From contig CBDCYD010000007.1 in NCBI GenBank assembly GCA_965224045.1, positions 248,001 through 312,000 on the forward strand: a stretch of DNA of 64,000 nucleotides. The letters run 5' to 3'. Below, piece after piece: positions 8,224 through 16,575 of this stretch. Source of the DNA: Tectiglobus sp965224045 (GTDB lineage Bacteria > Pseudomonadota > Alphaproteobacteria > Rhizobiales > Hyphomicrobiaceae). Under the pieces are notes generated by a model. That model made no database searches. It saw only the letters and a list, made by a program, of their open reading frames with translations, and was not told the DNA's origin. Each line of letters starts with the position of its first letter. Position 1 is the first letter of the stretch. Both the position numbers and the translations under genes were made by a program.

Positions 8224-8817
8224 ATGTCTCAAACTTCTCACCGCGCCGTCCTCACGATCTCATCGGTAATACTTCTTATTGCCACATGCGTGGTGACGCC
8301 GTCGCGCGCCGACGCTGCCGATCCTGCGGTCAGTTACATGCGCCGCGCCGCCAATGCGCTCATAGATGCCCAGCGCAAGGGCTCAGCCGGCGCCTTCTCC
8401 CGGGTCATCAACGCATACGGACACGTTCCGGCTATCGCATTGTTCGCCTTGGGCAATTTTCGCCGTCAATTGCCCAGAGGAAAGCGCCGAACCTACTACA
8501 GCGGCATGACCCGGTTTATCGGTCGCTATGCCGCCAACGAGGCGCCGAAATACCCCGTCGCGCGCGTCAAGTTTCCTGCTGCAGGCATTCGCGACGGACG
8601 AACGGTGCTGGTCGACAGCCAGGTCGTTCTCAAGGACGGCTCGACCTACGACGTCCGTTGGATGCTTTTGCCCAACCGTGGCGGCTTCAAGGTGCGCGAT
8701 GCGCAGGTGCTGGGCTTCTGGGTGAGCCCGTTTCTGCAAACCCTGTTCGAAAATTACATCAAAGAGAACGGCGGCAACGTCAACGCACTCGTCACCGTGT
8801 TGAGCCGCATGCCCTAG
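8224..8817 (+). CDS. MlaC/Ttg2D-type periplasmic phospholipid-binding protein
   Basis: 197 residues. An N-terminal Sec signal peptide (hydrophobic VLTISSVILLIATCVV, likely cut after PSRADA near residue 31) leads into a MlaC-like domain: AANALIDAQRKGSAGAFSRVINAYGHVPAIALFALGNFRR, then YVAR-type beta strands and VVLKDGSTYDVRWML and GFKVRDAQVLGFWVSPFL near the end. MlaC proteins shuttle phospholipids between outer and inner membranes. The other Mla genes are not in the window, so this is an orphan copy. The frame is open upstream to 7948 but the signal peptide fixes ATG 8224. Its TAG stop lies inside the CTAG that begins repeat C1. Confidence 0.82.
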   Translation: MSQTSHRAVLTISSVILLIATCVVTPSRADAADPAVSYMRRAANALIDAQRKGSAGAFSRVINAYGHVPAIALFALGNFRRQLPRGKRRTYYSGMTRFIGRYAANEAPKYPVARVKFPAAGIRDGRTVLVDSQVVLKDGSTYDVRWMLLPNRGGFKVRDAQVLGFWVSPFLQTLFENYIKENGGNVNALVTVLSRMP

Positions 8818-8913
8818 ATCATTTCCGCCTACAGCGGAATCACACCGCCTGCCCACTCCCCCTCCCGGCCGCCCATGCAATCGTGGTTTTGGGCGGCCGG
8901 GAGGGGGAGTGGG
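8814..8913 (+). repeat. Repeat family C, copy 1, with a 23-bp perfect hairpin
   Basis: It begins with CTAG, whose TAG is the stop of the MlaC-like gene. A short hairpin TTCCGC/GCGGAA (8823-8839) is followed by a long one with perfect 23-base arms (8852-8874 and 8891-8913) around a 16-base loop. A related copy lies at 52725-52783 in the opposite orientation, sharing the TTCCGCC hairpin and the CTCCCCCTC...CCGCCC block. The long hairpin may serve as a terminator, but there is no U-run after it. Confidence 0.75.
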
Positions 8914-8939
8914 ACGGTTCCAGCTAAATCTGAAACGCC

Positions 8940-9097
8940 CTAGCAGGCTGTTGAAATTCGACCAGCAGCGAAGGGATTAATGCCGAATTAGGCCGTCTCT
9001 CGTTGAGCTGATCGAGGTTGACCACGACGAAGGAGGCTCTGCTTGATCTGACAGCCATTGCGAGAGGGGTCAAAAACCAATTTCAACAGCCTGCTAG
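8940..9097. mobile_element. MITE-like element with 19-bp perfect terminal inverted repeats
   Basis: The left end (8940-8958, CTAGCAGGCTGTTGAAATT) and right end (9079-9097) are exact reverse complements enclosing 120 bases with no complete frame. The end motif with GCAGGCTGTTGAAA resembles the ends of some insertion sequences. The element is far too short for a transposase, so it is either a non-autonomous MITE or what remains of an IS. It is wedged between repeat C1 and repeat A1. Confidence 0.65.
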
Positions 9098-9180
9098 ATC
9101 ATCGTGCCTTGAGTTGGAACCGCTGTTGCAGCTCCAACCTAAGGCTAAAAGATGGATCGCCTCTAATGAATCGAGCATCC
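9094..9180 (+). repeat. Repeat family A, copy 1 (diverged)
   Basis: It starts CTAGATCATCGTGCC and contains the arm TTGGA, the loop ACCGCTGTTGC, the opposing TCCAACCTAAGGC and then ATCGCCTCTAATGAATCGAGC. It matches the copies at 29341-29460 (opposite orientation) and 51316-51454, but the second arm has decayed (GGCTAAAAGATGGATC). Confidence 0.75.
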
Positions 9181-9252
9181 CGACCGATCCCTGCTCGGCT
9201 GGTCCCGGTCGAGGCGCGCTGATAAGGGACGCCGCCTTATATGACCGGGCAC

Positions 9253-9269
9253 GCCGCCGGACAGGCGGC
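9253..9269 (-). terminator. Possible terminator hairpin after ettA
   Basis: GCCGCC and GGCGGC around a 5-base loop, 8 bases after the ettA stop codon on the minus strand. There is no U-run, so it could equally be a simple stabilising stem. Confidence 0.25.
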
Positions 9270-9276
9270 CTTGGCT

Positions 9277-10932
9277 TTAACGCTCGAACCGCTTGAACTT
9301 GATCCGGTGTGGTTCGATTGCCTGATCACCCAGCCGCCGCTTCTTGTCTTCCTCGTAGTCGGCAAAGTTGCCTTCGAACCATTCGACGTGGCTGTCGCCT
9401 TCGAAGGCCAAGATGTGGGTGGCAATGCGGTCCAGGAAGAAGCGGTCGTGACTGATGACCACCGCGCATCCCGGAAAATCTTCGAGCGCAGCCTCCAGCG
9501 CCGACAACGTCTCGACATCGAGATCGTTGGTCGGCTCATCGAGAAGCAACAGATTGGCGCCCTGTTTCAGCATCTTGGCCAGGTGCACGCGGTTGCGTTC
9601 ACCTCCGGACAACAGCCCGACCTTTTTTTGCTGGTCGGGGCCGCGGAAATTGAACCAGCCCGTATAGGCGCGGCTTTGGATCTCCTTGCTGCCCAGTTCG
9701 ATCACGTCGCGACCGTCGGAAATTTCCTCCCACACCGTTTTTTTCGGATCGAGCGCATCACGGGACTGGTCGACGTACCCGAGCTTCACGGTCTCACCGA
9801 CACGGATCGACCCACCGTCCGGTTGTTCCTGGCCCGTGATCATTTTGAACAGCGTCGATTTCCCCGCCCCATTCGGCCCGATAACACCGACGATGCCTCC
9901 CGGAGGCAGTTTGAATGACAGATCTTCGATCAAGAGCCGGTCCTCGAAGCCCTTCTCGAGATCTTCGACCTCGATCACGACACCGCCTAGTTTCGGTCCT
10001 GGTGGTATGCGGATCTGGGCGTGGCTGATCTCATCGCGTCCGGCCTCTTCCGCGAGCCGTTCGTAGGCATCGATCCGCGCCTTGGACTTTGCCTGGCGCG
10101 CTCGCGGACTGGAGCGTATCCATTCCAGTTCGCGCTTGAGCGCGCGTTGTTTGGATTCTTCCTGGCCCTTTTCCACTTCGAGCCGCTTGGCCTTCTGCTC
10201 CAGCCAGGACGAATAGTTGCCCTTGTACGGGACGCCCTGTCCACGATCCAGTTCCAGTGTCCATTCGGTGATGTTGTCGAGAAAATAGCGATCATGCGTC
10301 ACCAGGATCACGCACCCGGCATACTCCTTGAGGAAACGTTCGAGCCAGGCGACGCTTTCCGCATCGAGATGGTTAGTCGGCTCGTCGAGAAGCAGGATAT
10401 CCGGTTTCGACAGCAGCAGGCGGGTCAGCGCCACACGGCGCTTTTCACCACCGGAAAGATTGTCGACCGGCGCATCGCTCGGAGGACACCGCAGGGCATC
10501 GAGCGCCTGCTCGACCTGCGCATCGAGGTCCCATAAATCCTGCGCATCGATCTTGTCCTGCAACTCGGCCATTTCTTCCGCGGTTTCATCGGAATAGTTC
10601 ATCGCCAGTTCGTTGAACCGGTCGAGCATGGCCTTTTTCTCGTGCACGCCTTCCATGGCGTTTTCGAGCACTGACTTGGCATCATCGAGTTCGGGTTCCT
10701 GCGGCAGATAGCCGACTTTGATGCCATCCGCCGCCCAGGCCTCTCCGACGAAGTCATCGACGGTCCCGGCCATGATCTTCAGCAGCGTCGATTTGCCGGC
10801 ACCGTTGACGCCGACAACGCCAATTTTCGCACCGGGAAGAAACGACAGGGAAATATCCTTCAAGACCTGTTTGCCGCCCGGATAGGTCTTGGAAAGCTTG
10901 TGCATATGATAGACGTATTGAGGCGTCGCCAC
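9277..10932 (-). CDS. ettA: Energy-dependent translational throttle protein EttA (ABC-F ATPase)
   Basis: 551 residues with two ABC ATPase domains and no membrane segments, as in ABC-F translation factors. Walker A sequences are GVNGAGKST (about 41-49) and GPNGAGKST (about 355); signatures are LSGGEKRRVALTRLL and LSGGERNRVHLAKML, each followed by LLLLDEPTNHLD or LLLLDEPTNDLD. The arm region and P-site-interaction linker lie between the domains. EttA binds the ribosomal E site and gates the first peptide bond according to ATP/ADP. The frame could start at TTG 10941, but GTG at 10932 gives MATPQYVYHMHK, which aligns with the family N-terminus. Confidence 0.95.
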   Translation of the reverse strand: MATPQYVYHMHKLSKTYPGGKQVLKDISLSFLPGAKIGVVGVNGAGKSTLLKIMAGTVDDFVGEAWAADGIKVGYLPQEPELDDAKSVLENAMEGVHEKKAMLDRFNELAMNYSDETAEEMAELQDKIDAQDLWDLDAQVEQALDALRCPPSDAPVDNLSGGEKRRVALTRLLLSKPDILLLDEPTNHLDAESVAWLERFLKEYAGCVILVTHDRYFLDNITEWTLELDRGQGVPYKGNYSSWLEQKAKRLEVEKGQEESKQRALKRELEWIRSSPRARQAKSKARIDAYERLAEEAGRDEISHAQIRIPPGPKLGGVVIEVEDLEKGFEDRLLIEDLSFKLPPGGIVGVIGPNGAGKSTLFKMITGQEQPDGGSIRVGETVKLGYVDQSRDALDPKKTVWEEISDGRDVIELGSKEIQSRAYTGWFNFRGPDQQKKVGLLSGGERNRVHLAKMLKQGANLLLLDEPTNDLDVETLSALEAALEDFPGCAVVISHDRFFLDRIATHILAFEGDSHVEWFEGNFADYEEDKKRRLGDQAIEPHRIKFKRFER

Positions 10933-11173
10933 GGGTTCCAAACTCCACTCGCTGGCCGCGCGTTTTCGCGCATCGGTTTTCGGGATCGGCGCCCCTTCTA
11001 ACCAAATCCGTTACAAAGCTCAACGCAGCATCGCAGATGCCGCCGTGCGCCGTGTGTCTCTCCGGCATTGCATATGGATCTTGCTGGCCAAACTATCTAC
11101 CCTGAGCGCACAAGCGCCGCGATGAGCCCGGCCCCGACCCGCAAAACTCTTGATCTGCGCGAGGACTGCCACG

Positions 11174-11833
11174 ATGAGCGAAACCCAATCCGCCCTCCCC
11201 CGCCATTTTCTCTATTTCGCAGACCCGATGTGCTCCTGGTGTTACGGCTTTGGCCCGGTGATCAAGGACCTGAGCAACCACTTCGCCGACCGACTTGCTC
11301 TCAGAGTCGTCACCGGCGGCCTGCGCGCCGGCAATACCCAGCCCATGCGCGACAAGGATCGCGACTACATTAAGAGCGCCTGGACGCGCGTTGCCGAAGC
11401 TTCCGGCCAGCCGTTCGATTTCTCGTTTTTCGACCGCGAATCCTTCGTCTACGACACCGAGCCGGCGTGCCGCGCCGTCGTCACGACCCGCATCCGCCAT
11501 CCCGATCGCGCCCTCGACATGAAATCCGCCATCAGCACGGCATTTTACGCCAACAATCGCGATGTCACCCAGGCCGCCGTGCTCGCCGACATAGCTGCAG
11601 AGCAAGCCGACGACCGCGACCAGTTCCTGGCCACGTTCAGGAACCCCGAGACCCGCAACGAGACGTTTCGCGACTTTCTCTTCGCGCAACAATCCGGTGT
11701 TCACGGCTTCCCGTGCCTTCTCATTGGTGACTCGGACGGCAGCTATGCCCTGGTGACCAACGGCTTTCGGCCGATAGATGGTCTCAAAGACGCGATTGAG
11801 AACTGGCTTGCGGCCCGCCCCGCCGCCGCCTGA
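11174..11833 (+). CDS. DsbA-family thiol oxidoreductase (cytoplasmic, CSWC active site)
   Basis: 219 residues from ATG 11174, which has GAGGA upstream; an in-frame ATG at 11150 lacks one. The start FLYFADPMCSWCYGFGP holds the redox motif CSWC in a thioredoxin fold with a helical insertion (about 60-150). Near the end, SGVHGFPCLLIG contains the cis-proline loop (GFP) typical of DsbA-like proteins. There is no signal peptide, so it acts in the cytoplasm, unlike DsbA itself; it resembles the FrnE/2-hydroxychromene isomerase-like branch. Substrate unknown. It is divergent from ettA. Confidence 0.82.
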   Translation: MSETQSALPRHFLYFADPMCSWCYGFGPVIKDLSNHFADRLALRVVTGGLRAGNTQPMRDKDRDYIKSAWTRVAEASGQPFDFSFFDRESFVYDTEPACRAVVTTRIRHPDRALDMKSAISTAFYANNRDVTQAAVLADIAAEQADDRDQFLATFRNPETRNETFRDFLFAQQSGVHGFPCLLIGDSDGSYALVTNGFRPIDGLKDAIENWLAARPAAA

Positions 11834-11877
11834 GCCGACGCTAACCAGCCGCTGAAGCCAAGCCCCGTCGCCGTGCC

Positions 11878-12603
11878 TCAATTGAGGTTGGAAACTCCGG
11901 TAAAAAAGAAACGGCCAAGCCCGACGCTAAACACGAGGCAACCGTAGAGCGAGTGCTCGAACCACACCGCCCAGAACGACCGGGTTGCCCAGTAGCGATA
12001 GGCGATCAACCATCCGATCACCATCGACCCGAACATAGCGATCGGGTTGCCGAAGATGATATGAGCGAACCCGAACAACGCACCGTTCACAAAGATCGCG
12101 AGCCACTTTGCATCGCGAAACAGCGGGCCGTATCGGTGAAAGAAAAAGGTGCGAAACACCAATTCCTGAACAACCACCGAGGCTAATGGATAGATCACCA
12201 TGACCATCAGCCAGAGCGCCGGCCGATACCGCGGGAACGCCAGGAACAGGTGTGGAAAAAGGATGGAGGTGGCAGCGGCAATTGCACCACCGACAATCAC
12301 AAACTTCACCAGGATGGCAATCAGGGTGCGCCCGGAAAACCCACGCGCCAACTCCTGGCGAATGCGAAAGGTGTCATCCCACAAAAGATACGCGATGAAC
12401 CCGAACAGAACCGGTTGCAATACCAGAAACAGCGGGATGTGAAGCTTGAAAATCGCCCAGCTCATCGCCAGCGGCGCGCCGATGTAGAAAAGTCCCAGTT
12501 CGCAAATCAGCCAAATCCGACGTACCAGCCGAGGTCGCGATGTCGCCTGCGGCCAGTCCAGGGATCCGCCGGCGGCAAATCGGGCAGGATCGATGCTGCT
12601 CAT
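11878..12603 (-). CDS. CPBP-family intramembrane metalloprotease-like protein
   Basis: 241 residues with about seven hydrophobic segments. The conserved core is present in order: QELVFRTFFFHR (normally EExxxR; here the first Glu is Gln), GALFGFAHIIFGN (FxxxH) and FEHSLYG (HxxxG/N). This is the layout of the CPBP family of membrane proteases related to Rce1. Loss of one Glu of the EE pair leaves open whether it cleaves peptides, although single-Glu variants are common. Start ATG 12603 is chosen for its AAGGA; ATG 12621 is possible. It converges on the DsbA-like gene. Confidence 0.75.
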   Translation of the reverse strand: MSSIDPARFAAGGSLDWPQATSRPRLVRRIWLICELGLFYIGAPLAMSWAIFKLHIPLFLVLQPVLFGFIAYLLWDDTFRIRQELARGFSGRTLIAILVKFVIVGGAIAAATSILFPHLFLAFPRYRPALWLMVMVIYPLASVVVQELVFRTFFFHRYGPLFRDAKWLAIFVNGALFGFAHIIFGNPIAMFGSMVIGWLIAYRYWATRSFWAVWFEHSLYGCLVFSVGLGRFFFTGVSNLN

Positions 12604-12812
12604 CGCACGTCCTTCATCCACCCCTTATCGGCGTGAGCCTTCAGACAACAAAGCTGTTCCCGCGGCTCGCGCCTACATGAAGACGGTTCGCCGGCCGCAC
12701 CGGTATTGACGGCGAAGCCCCAATAAGATCACCCAAGTTAAATAGAATGATTCAGGCGAAAAGCCGCAATCCGGCTCGTGGGAAAAGATGTTCGTCCCCA
12801 ACGTTGCTTCAA

Positions 12813-12954
12813 CTAAGGCATGCCGCAGCAAAACGGATGACTCATAAGGGAGCAACGCGACCTGGCCGTCCCGCCGGAGCCGCCGCGCGCAGCGCGAATA
12901 GCGGCGTGAGACAATGAAACCCGAAGCGAGGCGCATTTATTGCGACGCGCTTTA
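12813..12954 (+). repeat. Repeat family B, copy 1
   Basis: 142 bases beginning CTAAGGCATGCCGCAGC and ending GCGACGCGCTTTA. It matches the two tandem units at 41584-41880 along its whole length but lacks the small GGCCGAAAGGCC hairpin of those copies. Its last bases provide the stop codon (TAA, minus strand) of the 2OG-Fe(II) oxygenase gene. The gap 12604-12951 contains nothing else I can support. Confidence 0.85.
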
Positions 12955-13575
12955 GCCGACCGGTCGCAATTTCTTGAACGCGGCCGACACCGTGTGCCGC
13001 AGCTTGTGAAAACCCTTGGAGCCTTCACTGGTCATCCAGTTCATCTGCAACGACCGCCGCGGACCTTCGAAGGGATGATGACCGTGCCAGGAGTTGTCGG
13101 AACGTTTGAACACCAAGAGCGTGCCGTTGTCCGGCGGGACTTCGGCAACGTAGTCGTCAACATCATAGCCATTCCGCAGCAGCCTCAACCGTCCCCCGGC
13201 GTGTGGCCAGTCCTCGTTTAGATAGAGCAGAACGGTAATGATCTTGTCTTTTGAATCCGTGTGCAGGCGCCCGTCCTTGGCCCGCGTATAACTGCGCAGC
13301 GAGTACATTTTCGGGCGCCCCTCGAGGCTGACCTCGAACTTTTCGGCGATTGCCGCTTCAAATTCCGGCCCGTCCATCTCCTCGATCACTTCTTTGATCA
13401 CCATTCCCGTATCGAGGCTGTCGATTGGGAAAGACCCGCCCTTTTCAATGTCGGGATAGGTCGCATTGACCTGCCGCAGACTGGTGGAATTCAAGAATCC
13501 GGGCACGACGCAATATTCGAAGGGCTCCGTTTCGCGTCTAGCCGTCCGGAGCTTGTCGAGATCCAAATGGGCCAT
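12952..13575 (-). CDS. 2-oxoglutarate/Fe(II)-dependent oxygenase (prolyl 4-hydroxylase-like)
   Basis: 207 residues. The jelly-roll core has the iron triad HTD (near residue 105) and the distal His in SWHGHHPFEGPRRSLQMNW (near 165), with the Arg that would bind 2-oxoglutarate's carboxylate following. YLNEDWPHAGGRLRLL between them is typical of the family. It would hydroxylate an unknown substrate in the cytoplasm; no signal peptide is seen. It lies just downstream of the ELM1-like gene (51 bases) on the same strand and is probably co-transcribed. Its TAA stop is contributed by repeat B1. Confidence 0.82.
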   Translation of the reverse strand: MAHLDLDKLRTARRETEPFEYCVVPGFLNSTSLRQVNATYPDIEKGGSFPIDSLDTGMVIKEVIEEMDGPEFEAAIAEKFEVSLEGRPKMYSLRSYTRAKDGRLHTDSKDKIITVLLYLNEDWPHAGGRLRLLRNGYDVDDYVAEVPPDNGTLLVFKRSDNSWHGHHPFEGPRRSLQMNWMTSEGSKGFHKLRHTVSAAFKKLRPVG

Positions 13576-13626
13576 TGTCCCTCTCGGTCATCCTGTTTCG
13601 TCGCTGTATTCGCGTCATGCCAGATA

Positions 13627-14661
13627 TCACCTGCTGGCAGTAGTCGGCAAAACTTCGCAGCGTCGCTGCCAACGGCGCAGAACCTCAGACGCAATCAAGC
13701 GGGCTGAATCGAGCGGCTCGTAGGACCAATCCTCAAATTGGTCAAATATTGCCGGCAACTCCCGCGTCGCACCATATTTGCGAAGCCCCTCATGGAAACT
13801 TGAAAACTTGGCCGTACCGCCCGATGGTGTGAACACGTAGACGGGCCTGCCAGTTGCACAGGCCTCTCCGGTCATATTGACGGAATCGGCGGTCACCACC
13901 AAGTTGTCCGCATGCGCCAGGAAATCCGCATAAGGGTTGGCGCCGTCCCCCGTCCACAGGATGCGCGGCGAACGCGCGGTCACCCGATCGACCACATCCA
14001 GCAGCCGCTCATGCGTGCGCCGTGACGTCGTAATCATGAAACTCGCACCGAGCGCTGCAATTCCTCCAAGCCCGGCCTGCAGGCGCTCATAGTCTTCATC
14101 GCGATATTTGTAGGCCGCATTGCGTCCACCAAGCACGACCGACACGCGTGGTTTGGGTAGACGGGCGATGTCGGTCGGAACCGCAGCGCGAAGTTCAGTG
14201 ATGCGTTCCCGCGAAAAACTGTGCGGCGACGTCAGCGTGGTGATCACGTTCGGCCCGCGCAAGCGATCGTGCTGCGGGACCCAGACGAGATCGGCCGTGT
14301 TTGGACCCGTCCTCGGATCCTGCAACACCACCGTGTAGCAGGCCATCCCGGCGGCCCGCCGGAGCGCGCGCATATAGGGAATGCTTGCCCGGCCCGTCGC
14401 AATCGCCACGGCAGGCCACGGCGGTGCGAATTCAGATCCGACCTCGCCGAACCGCTCCCGGCTGCCGACCGGCCCCCACGGCGCCAACCAACGCGCCAGC
14501 CCTCGCGGCTTGACCGTCTTGAGCACATAATCAAGGCCGAGCGCATCGGCAACGCCACGCGCCTGGACCACCATTCCGGCCTTGCCATCGGTCACGACCC
14601 AGCCCGTCCGTCCCGCCAGGCTCGCAAGCGCCGAATCATGCATTTCCACTTCGCCATTCAT
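13627..14661 (-). CDS. ELM1-family protein (mitochondrial fission ELM1-like), glycosyltransferase-like fold
   Basis: 344 residues. Conserved blocks of the ELM1 family are visible: GWVVTDGKAGMVVQARGVADALGL at the N-terminus, ATGRASIPYMRALRR, TVVLQDPRTGPNTADLVWVPQHDRLRGPNVI, PRVSVVLGGRNAAYKY and, near the C-terminus, VVTADSVNMTGEACATGRPVYVF. The last two resemble the nucleotide-sugar pocket of GT-B enzymes. The bacterial role is not established. Start ATG 14661 is chosen for an AAGG at proper spacing; ATG 14685 and 14643 are alternatives. It is divergent from the Lrp/AsnC regulator. Confidence 0.82.
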   Translation of the reverse strand: MNGEVEMHDSALASLAGRTGWVVTDGKAGMVVQARGVADALGLDYVLKTVKPRGLARWLAPWGPVGSRERFGEVGSEFAPPWPAVAIATGRASIPYMRALRRAAGMACYTVVLQDPRTGPNTADLVWVPQHDRLRGPNVITTLTSPHSFSRERITELRAAVPTDIARLPKPRVSVVLGGRNAAYKYRDEDYERLQAGLGGIAALGASFMITTSRRTHERLLDVVDRVTARSPRILWTGDGANPYADFLAHADNLVVTADSVNMTGEACATGRPVYVFTPSGGTAKFSSFHEGLRKYGATRELPAIFDQFEDWSYEPLDSARLIASEVLRRWQRRCEVLPTTASR

Positions 14662-14801
14662 TCTGTTGCCTTGCCCTGACGCCATGCCGATGTCGACTGC
14701 GCGCCACGCCGCATGTCATCACCCGGTGTCAAATCAGATGACAATTCGCCGCCAGTCCATAGACTGACCACGAAATGTCCAGCCCCCGCCAAGGGAAAAA
14801 G

Positions 14802-15278
14802 ATGAACTCCAAACTCGATGCGACTGACTGGCGGATCATCCGGGAGCTTTCGGCCAATGGTCGGATGACCAACGTTCAACTCGCCCAGCGTGTCGGCATC
14901 ACGCCGCCGCCATGCCTGCGCCGCGTGCGTGCCCTCGAAGAGGCCGGGTTGATCCGCGGCTACCACGCCGAAGTCGATCACACGGCCCTCGGCTTCGAAT
15001 TGACGGTGTTCGTCATGGTCGCCCTCCACAGTCAGTCGGAGGCGGACCTGCGTACATTCGAAAATAACGCCCACACCTGGCCGCTTGTCCGCGAGTGCTA
15101 CATGATGTCGGGAGAAACCGACTACCTGTTGAAGTGCATCGCCCCGTCGATGACGGTGTTTCAGGATTTTCTGATCGATAAACTCAGCGCCACACCCAAC
15201 GTTGCGAGCGTCAAGACGTCGGTCACGATCAAGCAGACCAAGTACGAAGCCGGCGTCCCTATCGCCGAACGCCCTTGA
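14802..15278 (+). CDS. Lrp/AsnC-family transcriptional regulator
   Basis: 158 residues from ATG 14802, which has AAGGGA just upstream. The N-terminal helix-turn-helix reads LDATDWRIIRELSANGRMTNVQLAQRVGITPPPCLRRVRALEEAGLIRGY; the C-terminal RAM ligand-binding domain contains CYMMSGETDYLLKC and ends with SSVTIKQTKY-like strands. Such proteins form octameric rings and respond to amino acids. It is divergent from the ELM1-like gene and converges on the M24 peptidase, so its target is not obvious from position. Confidence 0.92.
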   Translation: MNSKLDATDWRIIRELSANGRMTNVQLAQRVGITPPPCLRRVRALEEAGLIRGYHAEVDHTALGFELTVFVMVALHSQSEADLRTFENNAHTWPLVRECYMMSGETDYLLKCIAPSMTVFQDFLIDKLSATPNVASVKTSVTIKQTKYEAGVPIAERP

Positions 15279-15329
15279 TGCGATTGGCGCAGCGCGGACG
15301 CGCCACCGCAGGCTGGCCTCCTAGCGCCA

Positions 15330-16484
15330 TCAGTCGAGGCACGCCAATTCAAGTCCGGCCGGCTCGGACAGATACCCCGCGCCGTTTTCGGTTACCACGA
15401 CGTTTTCCTCGTGTACCAACATGCACCCATCGCGGGTGAAAATCGCGGGCTCCAGGGTCAAAACCATTCCCGCCTCCAGCTCCGTCATGTCTCCTGCAAG
15501 AAGCGACGGCTTCTCGGTCAACTCGATGCCGAGCCCGTGCCCCAACCGCCCGGGAACAACCTGGCCACCGGCCCGTTTCAGTGACTGATCCATCGCCTGG
15601 AAGACATCGCATGCCCTTTGGCCTGCCCGTAAGGATTCAAATCCCGCCCGCGTCGCCTCGATCAGTAGGGTGTGCGCCGCACCGACATCCCCGGCCGGCG
15701 TGCCGACCGCGAAGTTGCGATCGAAGTCGCAAAAATATCCGTCCCAGACCAACCCCGTATCCAGCATCAGGACATCCCCCTGCACCAACGCGCGCGAAGG
15801 TGCCGGCGAAATCACGTCGCGATAACCCGCAGCGCCGGCCCCCATGGCCAGATACGGCACCCAGTCTGCCCCTTCTGCGAGGCACAGTACCTGAAACTGC
15901 CGGTAGACGTCTTCGAGCGGCGTCCCGGCACGTGCAATCTCACCGGTTCTGAGGAAGGCGCGCCCGGCAATCCGGCAGGCCCGTGCAATCTTCTCGACCT
16001 CCAGTTCGGATTTGACCATCCGCATCCGCCGCACGATGTCGCCATCGCCCTCAAACGAGATGCGAGGCAAGCGCTGCTTGAGCTGCTCGAAGCCGGCAAG
16101 CGGCATTCTAAGGTGGGTTTCGTGTCCATCGGGAATACCGATGCGGCCGTCGATCACGGTCTCGGAAAGTGCATCGGCAAGCAGGCTCACACCGTCATCG
16201 CGCGGTTCTGGAGACGGCCAGGTACGAATATCCGCAACCCACGTCGCCGCCATCAACGGCGCACCGATCGACGGGATGACGGCAATCGGGTCACCGTCGC
16301 GTGGAACGATCAGGAACCACGGCCGTGTCGGGCTTTCCCAAAACCGCGTCAGATAGCCGGTGAAATAGTAGATGTCGGGATGTGTGGTGAGCAGCAGTGC
16401 GTCCAGGCCAATGCTTTGCATTGCACGCTGCGCCCTTGCAACCCGAGACTTGAATTCGGAATGAGGAAACCCTCGCGTTGTCAT
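15330..16484 (-). CDS. M24-family metallopeptidase (Xaa-Pro aminopeptidase/creatinase type)
   Basis: 384 residues from ATG 16484; the frame runs on upstream but only with Arg/Cys-rich filler. The N-terminal creatinase domain (about 10-140, LLLTTHPDIYYFTGYLTRFWESP) is followed by the pita-bread domain with dimetal ligands in order: LMLDTGLVWDGYFCDFDRN (two Asp), GHGLGIELTE (His), LTLEPAIF (Glu) and HEENVVVTENG (Glu). It probably removes N-terminal residues before proline or acts on a related small substrate. It is the last gene of a minus-strand run greA-GT39-M24. No signal peptide; cytoplasmic. Confidence 0.88.
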   Translation of the reverse strand: MTTRGFPHSEFKSRVARAQRAMQSIGLDALLLTTHPDIYYFTGYLTRFWESPTRPWFLIVPRDGDPIAVIPSIGAPLMAATWVADIRTWPSPEPRDDGVSLLADALSETVIDGRIGIPDGHETHLRMPLAGFEQLKQRLPRISFEGDGDIVRRMRMVKSELEVEKIARACRIAGRAFLRTGEIARAGTPLEDVYRQFQVLCLAEGADWVPYLAMGAGAAGYRDVISPAPSRALVQGDVLMLDTGLVWDGYFCDFDRNFAVGTPAGDVGAAHTLLIEATRAGFESLRAGQRACDVFQAMDQSLKRAGGQVVPGRLGHGLGIELTEKPSLLAGDMTELEAGMVLTLEPAIFTRDGCMLVHEENVVVTENGAGYLSEPAGLELACLD

Positions 16485-16575
16485 GACGTGTCCTTGGGCA
16501 CTCCAATCAATCGGTCGCCTGCCATACTGATATGAAAGACCGGTTCCGGTCCACCGCACATCCTTCGTGCCGTCC

